From assembly GCA_037443785.1 (NCBI GenBank), contig JBBINR010000041.1, positions 1 through 28,182 on the forward strand: 28,182 bases of DNA, written 5' to 3'. The position numbers and the translations under genes are program-made. A model generated the notes under the pieces. The model had not been told where the DNA came from and did not search any database. It worked only from the letters and a program-made list of their open reading frames with translations. Below, one piece after another: positions 22,884 to 28,182 of the stretch. The stretch is from JAQUOA01 sp037443785 (GTDB lineage: Bacteria > Bacteroidota > Ignavibacteria > UBA10030 > UBA8401). Within the stretch, counting starts at the first letter, position 1. Every line of letters begins with the position of its first letter.

Positions 22884-24260
22884 TCAGAATTTTTCTAACA
22901 AAAAACGGAGGATTTTCAATTTCCATTCGCTGTATGGCGGAGTCTTTAAGAAAAACGCTTCGAACCATGTCCCTTTATGCATAATCGATTTGTAATGTGA
23001 GAAAGTTTTAAATCCCTCATACCCGTGATATGAACCAATGCCGCTGGCACCAACACCGCCGAGAGGAAGATTTGGATTCCCAAAATACATGACCGAATCA
23101 TTTACCGAACCGCCGCCGAAGGATAATTCAGAAAAAATTTTTTCTACCGTTCCATTGTCTCTGCCGTACACATAGACTGATAATGGTTTTTCAAATCGTT
23201 GCACTTGTTGGAGAGCATCGTTAAGATTTTCATACCGAACAATCGGTAAAATCGGCCCGAAAATTTCTCCCTGCATCACCGCGTCACCGAATGTTACATT
23301 GTGTAAAATTGTGGGAGAGATGAACAGTTTTTTTTTATCGGTTTTTCCGCCGTAAAATAATTTTTCCGGAATAATGAATTGCGTCAATCGGTCGAAATGT
23401 CTTGCGTCAACGATCGACATAAAATTTTCAGTGATCGTTTCCGTACTGTAATAGTGATCTAAGATGAGCTTGATTTCATTGAGCAATTGTTGCTCGATTG
23501 AAGCATGAACGAGAAGATAATCTGGTGCTACACAGGTTTGCCCGGCATTGAGAAATTTTCCCCACACAATTCGTTGCGCGGTCACTTTGAGATTACAATC
23601 CGGCAGCACAAATGTCGGATTTTTTCCGCCAAGTTCCAGCGTGACGGGCGTAAGATTCTTTGCCGCTGCTTCATACACAATTTTCCCTATCGCTGTTCCG
23701 CCGGTAAAAAATATTTTATCGAATGTGTGCGTAAGAATTTCTTTGGCAATGTCTGCCCCCCCTTCGACAACGCTAATAAATTCAGAAGGAAAATTTTCAT
23801 TAATCAGTTTTGCCATTGCTGCCGAGGTATGCGGCGCAAGCTCACTCGGTTTTACAACGGCGGTATTTCCCGCGGCTATTGCTGAAACAAGCGGCAGCAG
23901 CGTTAACTGGTACGGATAATTCCACGCACCCGCGATATAGATGACACCGTATGGTTCTGCAAGCCGGTAACTTCTTGCAGGAAAATTGGCAAGATTTGTC
24001 CTGACGCGCTGTTTCTTGCTCCATGAAGGGAGCTTTTTTATTGCGCTTGAAATTTCTCCGAGAATAAGGGACAATTCCGTTGTGATTGTATCAAATCGTG
24101 ATTTCATAAGATCTGTGTAGATTGCATCACACAGCAGATTTTCATTCTGCCGCAAAATACTTTCGAGTTTTCGCAGTTGTGAAATTCGGAAATCGATGTT
24201 TTTGGTTGCGTGCGATTCAAAAAACTTTCGTTGAGATAAAATCAATTCCCCAATGTTCAT
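22884..24260 (-). CDS. Aldehyde dehydrogenase (class 3 type)
   Basis: A 458-residue NAD(P)-dependent enzyme oxidising an aldehyde to a carboxylic acid. Visible marks: GVIYIAGAWNYPYQLTLLPL, AAGNTAVVKPSELAPHTS, the nucleotide-site FFTGGTAIGK, general base Glu209 in VTLELGGKNPTF, nucleophile Cys243 in NAGQTCVAPDY, and EIFGPILPIV. Length and the YPYQL segment fit the ALDH3/fatty-aldehyde branch. It starts one base after the SDR stop; AGGAAG lies about 8 bases before the ATG, inside the end of the SDR gene. Paired with the SDR it may complete alcohol-to-acid oxidation. The C-terminus is mildly hydrophobic, but no clear membrane anchor is seen. Confidence 0.94.
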   Translation of the reverse strand: MNIGELILSQRKFFESHATKNIDFRISQLRKLESILRQNENLLCDAIYTDLMKSRFDTITTELSLILGEISSAIKKLPSWSKKQRVRTNLANFPARSYRLAEPYGVIYIAGAWNYPYQLTLLPLVSAIAAGNTAVVKPSELAPHTSAAMAKLINENFPSEFISVVEGGADIAKEILTHTFDKIFFTGGTAIGKIVYEAAAKNLTPVTLELGGKNPTFVLPDCNLKVTAQRIVWGKFLNAGQTCVAPDYLLVHASIEQQLLNEIKLILDHYYSTETITENFMSIVDARHFDRLTQFIIPEKLFYGGKTDKKKLFISPTILHNVTFGDAVMQGEIFGPILPIVRYENLNDALQQVQRFEKPLSVYVYGRDNGTVEKIFSELSFGGGSVNDSVMYFGNPNLPLGGVGASGIGSYHGYEGFKTFSHYKSIMHKGTWFEAFFLKTPPYSEWKLKILRFLLEKF

Positions 24261-24261
24261 G

Positions 24262-25074
24262 CTATTTTCTTCCTATAAATTCATCCATGGTTTTATATAC
24301 TTTTAAAAATTCTCCGACAAAAATATCAAACCACCGTGTCGGTAATATTCCTTTTACAAGTTGAAGTGTGTAAACAAGGAAAGGCATGCGCACATACAAT
24401 TTATTCTCTTCGATTCCGCGAATAATTTTCTTTGCCGCAACTTCCGGTTTTGTAATCGGGATGAAGATCGACGATTTTACTCCGGCAAACATTCCCGTGT
24501 TGATGTAGTACGGTGTTACGCAGGTAACGTGTATATTTTTTTCCAATTTTTCCATTTCAATGCGCAGCGAATCCGACCAGCCGATGGCTGCCCATTTGCT
24601 TGCGGCATACACGGACATTTTCGGATTGCCGACCATTCCCGCGGCAGATGCAATATTCACAATGTGTCCGCTGTTTCGTTCGATCATTGACGGGAGAAAT
24701 TCGCGGGCGATATGCATGAAAGCATTGGAATTAATTGCCATCGTTTTTTCAATTTCCTCATGCGAATGTTCATGAAAATATTTTCCGACAACAATTCCCG
24801 CGTTGTTGATAAGAATATCGATTGAACCAACATCTTTCAAAACATGTTCCGCGGTTGATTGGATTTGTTTGACATCGGAAACATCTACTCTATAACGGAA
24901 AACATGGGTAGATGACGTAGAAAATTCCTTAACCGTTTCATCAAGCATGTGTTGGTTGATATCCCAAAGGACGAGTGATTGAGCCTGCCGTTCAATCGCA
25001 AACTTTGCCATCAGTCTGCCGATGCCCGATGCGCCGCCGGTAATAAGAACGATTTTATTAGTGAACGTGCTCAT
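24262..25074 (-). CDS. Short-chain dehydrogenase/reductase, SDR16C-like
   Basis: A 270-residue classical SDR. Cofactor loop TGGASGIG (12-19), Asp in LVLWDIN (38) favouring NAD, NNAG (90-93), and catalytic Ser143, Tyr156 and Lys160 (YAASK). The segment YINTGMFAGVKSS after the active site resembles retinol-dehydrogenase and 17-beta-HSD11-like (SDR16C) enzymes, which act on long-chain or isoprenoid alcohols; this subgroup call is an inference. The C-terminus (FLVYTLQLVKGILPTRWFDIFVGEF) is amphipathic and may touch the membrane. First gene of a two-gene operon with the aldehyde dehydrogenase. Only a weak GGAA precedes the ATG. Confidence 0.92.
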   Translation of the reverse strand: MSTFTNKIVLITGGASGIGRLMAKFAIERQAQSLVLWDINQHMLDETVKEFSTSSTHVFRYRVDVSDVKQIQSTAEHVLKDVGSIDILINNAGIVVGKYFHEHSHEEIEKTMAINSNAFMHIAREFLPSMIERNSGHIVNIASAAGMVGNPKMSVYAASKWAAIGWSDSLRIEMEKLEKNIHVTCVTPYYINTGMFAGVKSSIFIPITKPEVAAKKIIRGIEENKLYVRMPFLVYTLQLVKGILPTRWFDIFVGEFLKVYKTMDEFIGRK

Positions 25075-25216
25075 AGTGTTTCCAAGGTTATCAATGAATG
25101 CGGAAATATAAACCGAAGAAAATTAGAATGCTTGTCGCGATTGAATTCTTTTCCCATGGTATTCTGATTCCCGATGTTGTTGATGGGGAGAGGAATCTGT
25201 CATTGCTATCCTTCAT

Positions 25217-25255
25217 TGTCATTGCGATGGCGCTGAAACCACCAGAAGCAATCTC
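25217..25255. repeat. Degraded dispersed-repeat-like segment
   Basis: The segment opens TGTCATTGCGA and closes AGAAGCAATCTC, the two ends of an interspersed palindromic element that I recall from many bacterial genomes, with a diverged middle. Only one copy is in the window, so this rests on resemblance. Confidence 0.4.
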
Positions 25256-25267
25256 GCTTTCCCGGAC

Positions 25268-25316
25268 GGGGATATCCCCCTTTGAAGGGGGTGTCACGTT
25301 TTTTGTGACGGGGGAT
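25268..25316. repeat. Cluster of overlapping hairpins
   Basis: Three inverted repeats overlap. GGGGATATCCCC (25268-25279) is a perfect palindrome. CCCCCTT (25276-25282) pairs with AAGGGGG (25285-25291). GTCAC (25293-25297) pairs with GTGAC (25305-25309) across a T-rich loop. ATCCCCC (25274-25280) can instead pair with GGGGGAT (25310-25316), enclosing the GTCAC hairpin. The alternative pairings are mutually exclusive. Confidence 0.7.
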
Positions 25317-25390
25317 GTTCATCTCCCATTTTCCATCTCTCGTCTCACGTCTTTCGTCTCTCGCTAACAGCTAAAAGCTAATGGCTGCTT
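25314..25390. repeat. Degenerate heptanucleotide tandem array
   Basis: From 25314 the sequence splits without gaps into eleven 7-bp units. The left half follows RTCTCNC (examples GTCTCAC at 25342, GTCTTTC at 25349, GTCTCTC at 25356). The right half switches to GCTAANN (GCTAACA at 25363, GCTAAAA at 25370, GCTAATG at 25377) with phase unbroken. It abuts the hairpin cluster. Confidence 0.7.
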
Positions 25391-25613
25391 TTTTCCCTAT
25401 TTCAGATTTTATTGTCACTTTGGACATCATAAAAAAACGTGAAATTTGAAACGTATTCAGCGAATATTTCCTGCACAAAAAATATTTTTTATTTTTTTTT
25501 ATTACGAGTCCGATTTTAAAGATTTTGCAGTATAAATATATAGAGGGTGATGGTTTGATGAAAGATTATCTATTGCTTACCTTGGCTTATACGTGTACAC
25601 AAATGAGACAACT

Positions 25614-26669
25614 ATGATTAAAACATTTTTTCTTCTCCTCATCGCCCTTCTTCTCTTTGCCGGCACGGACTGCAAAGACAAACCGCCGGTTGTGCCGCCG
25701 GAGAATAAACCGCCCGATACCACCAGCCATAATTTTACATTTACCACATACACATTCGGCGGCAATGTCGGTTCAAGTTTTTTTAAGGATGTGGTGATAA
25801 TTAACGACAGCGACATTTGGGCGGTGGGACAAATTTATACTTCTCCCGAAACAACATATAACGCCGCGCATTGGGATGGGAAGGAGTGGGATTTAAAAAG
25901 AATACCTTATGACTACCAAGGTCAGCTATTCTACAATCCTGTCTCCGCGGTATTCGCTTTAAATGCGAATGAGGTTTGGTTTGCAGGTAATGGAGTTGTA
26001 CGCTGGAACGGACAATCGTTCTTCAATGAGGAAAGCATTAATGCTGTTTGGGGCCCGTATGAAATGAAAAAAATTTGGATGAGTTCTGCTGCAAACGTTT
26101 ATGTTGTTGGAGATAGTGGATCCATTGCCCATTACGATGGCACCACCTGGAGCAAGCAAGAAGGCGGCACAACCATAGACCTGCGGGATGTGTGGGGGAC
26201 ACCTGACGGGAAAGTTGTGTGGGCGTGCGGAGAAAGTTACAATGGGTTTAACAGCATTTTGCTCAAGTGCGAAACTAATCAATGGAAGACAGTATGGGAA
26301 CGCAGCAGCACTAATTCGGTCCAGCCTTTTGGTTATAATGTTGGAAGTGTCTGGGGTAAAAATCAATCAATCTACATTGCTTCCAGCAATGGAGTATTTC
26401 AAATAAAAGATGATGTGGCTGTAAAGATGAGTAATAATTTTTCAGAGTATTCCCGTAGTCTTCGAGGGAATGAAGAATTTGATATGTTTACGGTTGGCGA
26501 AGGAGGAAGGGCCTGGCATTATAATGGAGTGAGTTGGAAACTGATGCTTGAGAATCCGAATTATTTTTTAATGGGAGCAAATATAAAAAATAATACTGCC
26601 ATTGCTGTTGGAACAGATTATTCAATCGGTTTCGGTGCAGGATTAATTTATATCGGCAAACATGAATAA
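25614..26669 (+). CDS. Secreted propeller-like repeat protein
   Basis: Start set at ATG 25614, which places the hydrophobic signal core at residues 5-16; an in-frame ATG at 25593 would add seven residues before it. The 351-residue protein has a signal peptide ending near AGTDC (Cys20). Asp just before the Cys does not fit a standard lipobox, so lipidation is uncertain. A Pro-rich linker (KPPVVPPENKPP) follows. The rest consists of repeats built like 'DIWAVG' (67-72), 'EVWFAGNG' (about 120), 'NVYVVGDSGSIAHYDGTTW' (about 161) and 'VVWACGES' (about 201), the pattern of beta-propeller blades. The type is common in Ignavibacteria and has no firm function. It is followed 72 bp later by another secreted gene. 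Confidence 0.8.
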   Translation: MIKTFFLLLIALLLFAGTDCKDKPPVVPPENKPPDTTSHNFTFTTYTFGGNVGSSFFKDVVIINDSDIWAVGQIYTSPETTYNAAHWDGKEWDLKRIPYDYQGQLFYNPVSAVFALNANEVWFAGNGVVRWNGQSFFNEESINAVWGPYEMKKIWMSSAANVYVVGDSGSIAHYDGTTWSKQEGGTTIDLRDVWGTPDGKVVWACGESYNGFNSILLKCETNQWKTVWERSSTNSVQPFGYNVGSVWGKNQSIYIASSNGVFQIKDDVAVKMSNNFSEYSRSLRGNEEFDMFTVGEGGRAWHYNGVSWKLMLENPNYFLMGANIKNNTAIAVGTDYSIGFGAGLIYIGKHE

Positions 26670-26741
26670 TTGAAAACAATAACAGTGAAGGAGTAAAAAC
26701 AAAACGTCGGCATCTAACATCAAATATTATAAGGAACAAAC

Positions 26742-28182
26742 ATGAAATATTTTATTGTCTGGCTTGTTATTATACTGGCATTGGTCGAAAAGTCGTATGC
26801 ACAACCGAATGGTGAATTGAACTTTCACATTTATAATACCATTTCACCGGCAACAGTCACCATAGCAGTGCAACAAGTTAATGGAACAGATTCATGGACA
26901 TGGAATAGTTACAGTAATAAGGTACGATATAACCCTACTCCCTATTCTCGTACGATAGTCACAACGAGCAATAAATCATTCGACGCACCAAAGAGCGAAG
27001 GCGGCTCCAGTGAAGGTGTGTTACCGTGGGGAAAAATGAGCATCACAATCTATCTTGATGGCATCTATCTAAAAAGTAACACAATAGATTTTCGAGATGA
27101 GAACTGGTCAACAAATGAACCGATGTTAGACGACAGCGGCGATGAAGTGTACTTGCCGCATGATGTTGTTATTGATATTTATGTTGATACACAAATTGTG
27201 ACAATAAATGCGGGAGATTATACGGTAAATTTTGAAAGTGCGGATCAAACTATTTGGGATTTATTTAGCCATGTAACCTGGAAAAATCAATACAGCCCCT
27301 ATTACTTACCTAATTACACTCCTTATAAGGAAAATTTTCTTCCCCCCGTCTTTTTACAGAACAGAATTAACAGCGCTAATGCAGGTGGAACATTGCGGCT
27401 AAATTCAATGAACTATAATTCCGGTGACACGGCGTTAGCAGCGTACAATGCGAACCATGCAATTGAGACGAACAACGAACGCTTTGCAAATTATCAAGGT
27501 TCAGGTGTAACATATAAGCATAACAACTGGCGAAATGTTCCGATTGATGATTCTCTCAAGAGAACAGTATATCTGACAGATAATAACAAAGATCAATTCG
27601 CAAATTTCACTTCTCTTTCCCCCGCCACCGTAAAAGCGCAATTGATAGAAGGCGGGACGATTGGAGAAGTTGAACTCCGCGATCCATGGTATGTTTCGGA
27701 TACAAACAACACACAGCCCAATACATTTTTTCCCGTAACTAGCGCGAGCAGTTATACGCCAACGGGTAAATACAGCCAAACAACGGGTGGAGTTTTCTTG
27801 GGTTTTGACCCAACAACGTCACCTGTTTATTACTCCGTCCGCGCACCGTTAATAAAAAATCTTACAATTAGTGGGCAAACCGTGCCAACTGTTTTTACCG
27901 GCTGGTCAACAAATAGCTATGCAACGTTGCAGCAAGTTGGCAACAACCCAAGTGGGTACGATCAGAAAGCGGTTGTGTTTACAAATTCTGGTGCGGCTGT
28001 TACTGCCACCTATCACGGCTCGCTTGCCAGCACTGTTGCCACCGCCATGAGCCAACCCTCGCAGAAAAAAATAGCACGGGGCAACACGGGAGATTATTTT
28101 TTAACGTACGAATCGGCAGGAAAAATCTGGGTAGAATATTCTACCAATCAGGGAACCACATGGCAATTTGCCAATGCTAACC
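26742..28182 (+). CDS. Large secreted protein, 3' end outside the window
   Basis: The frame is open from ATG 26742 to the last base (480 residues visible, no stop), so the gene is cut by the window edge. AAGGA sits 6 bases before the ATG. A signal peptide (FIVWLVIILALVEKSYAQ, cleavage near 21) is clear. The visible part is beta-rich and Asn/Thr/Ser/Tyr-rich, as in extracellular proteins. It includes INAGDYTVNFES, the segment KHNNWRNVPIDDS, AVVFTNSGAAVTATYHG (about 418-434), and ends YESAGKIWVEYSTNQGTTW, an Asp-box (BNR)-like repeat that often forms propellers in sialidase-like proteins. A C-terminal sorting domain beyond the edge would be expected but cannot be seen. Function unknown. Confidence 0.85.
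   Translation, partial: MKYFIVWLVIILALVEKSYAQPNGELNFHIYNTISPATVTIAVQQVNGTDSWTWNSYSNKVRYNPTPYSRTIVTTSNKSFDAPKSEGGSSEGVLPWGKMSITIYLDGIYLKSNTIDFRDENWSTNEPMLDDSGDEVYLPHDVVIDIYVDTQIVTINAGDYTVNFESADQTIWDLFSHVTWKNQYSPYYLPNYTPYKENFLPPVFLQNRINSANAGGTLRLNSMNYNSGDTALAAYNANHAIETNNERFANYQGSGVTYKHNNWRNVPIDDSLKRTVYLTDNNKDQFANFTSLSPATVKAQLIEGGTIGEVELRDPWYVSDTNNTQPNTFFPVTSASSYTPTGKYSQTTGGVFLGFDPTTSPVYYSVRAPLIKNLTISGQTVPTVFTGWSTNSYATLQQVGNNPSGYDQKAVVFTNSGAAVTATYHGSLASTVATAMSQPSQKKIARGNTGDYFLTYESAGKIWVEYSTNQGTTWQFANAN

Larger units (their letters stand above)
25075..25613. other. Long non-coding gap between divergent genes
   Basis: About 540 bp without a supportable gene. From left to right it contains a degraded dispersed-repeat-like segment (25217-25255), a cluster of GC-rich hairpins (25268-25316), a degenerate 7-bp tandem array (25314-25390) and an AT-rich stretch with long T-runs (about 25430-25560) that should hold the promoter of the secreted gene at 25614. 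Short open frames here lack ribosome sites and protein-like composition. Confidence 0.7.

Noticed and set aside
25091..25367. Short open frames on both strands in the long gap
   Set aside because: They run through repeats and hairpins, have no ribosome sites, and their translations follow the repeat sequence rather than a protein fold.
25314..25390. CRISPR array
   Set aside because: The repeat unit is only 7 bp with no spacers and no cas genes.
27501..27779. A 92-codon minus-strand open frame
   Set aside because: It is antisense to the large secreted protein frame, which is open for 480 codons with a signal peptide and ribosome site.

Overview
The window looks like chromosomal DNA from a member of the Bacteroidota/Chlorobi/Ignavibacteria lineage. 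The main evidence is a C-terminal sorting-domain-like tail (QNFPNPFTSST) on the secreted glycosidase-like protein at the left edge. Supporting evidence is several signal-peptide proteins of types common in Ignavibacteria and moderate GC content. Some genes have clear Shine-Dalgarno sites, others none. Lineage is inferred from protein style; no rRNA gene is present. I see no tRNA, CRISPR array, transposase, phage gene or plasmid origin.

Layout. 1-1332 (+): 3' part of a secreted family-10-like glycosyl hydrolase, converging on a small secreted helical-repeat protein (1419-1808, -). 2037-8862 (-): rluE-type pseudouridine synthase, a DUF2461 protein, a coiled-coil/PAS histidine-kinase-like protein without a phosphoacceptor His, apaG, a small membrane protein, and two overlapping GT-B glycosyltransferase-like genes. 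8994-10510 (-): a two-gene unit (tandem sugar-binding-domain protein, small secreted protein) closed by a good terminator. 10792-12004 (+): a YiiD-type thioesterase and a CTP-synthase-like amidotransferase-domain protein. 12238-14121 (+): a hybrid PAS-PAS-kinase-receiver. 14172-20614 (-): seven tightly spaced genes, in transcription order serB, D-2-hydroxyacid dehydrogenase, small outer-membrane-type protein, NUDIX hydrolase, DUF2156 protein, sensor kinase, OmpR/PhoB response regulator. 20747-22744 (-): M3 oligopeptidase with a terminator. 22884-25074 (-): SDR plus aldehyde dehydrogenase operon with a terminator. 25075-25613: a long non-coding gap holding a hairpin cluster and a degenerate 7-bp tandem repeat. 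25614-28182 (+): a propeller-like secreted protein and the 5' part of a large secreted protein open to the window edge.

Functional themes are housekeeping metabolism (serine synthesis, rRNA modification, peptide turnover), envelope and lipid chemistry (glycosyltransferase pair, DUF2156 protein, SDR/ALDH pair), and three independent signalling proteins or pairs. No complete new defence or mobile system is evident. The items most worth a second look are the degenerate histidine kinase (N438/Q439 in place of His-Glu), the composite intergenic repeat at 25268-25390, the amidotransferase-like protein with Gln in place of the catalytic His, and the secreted tandem-jelly-roll/helical-repeat gene pair.
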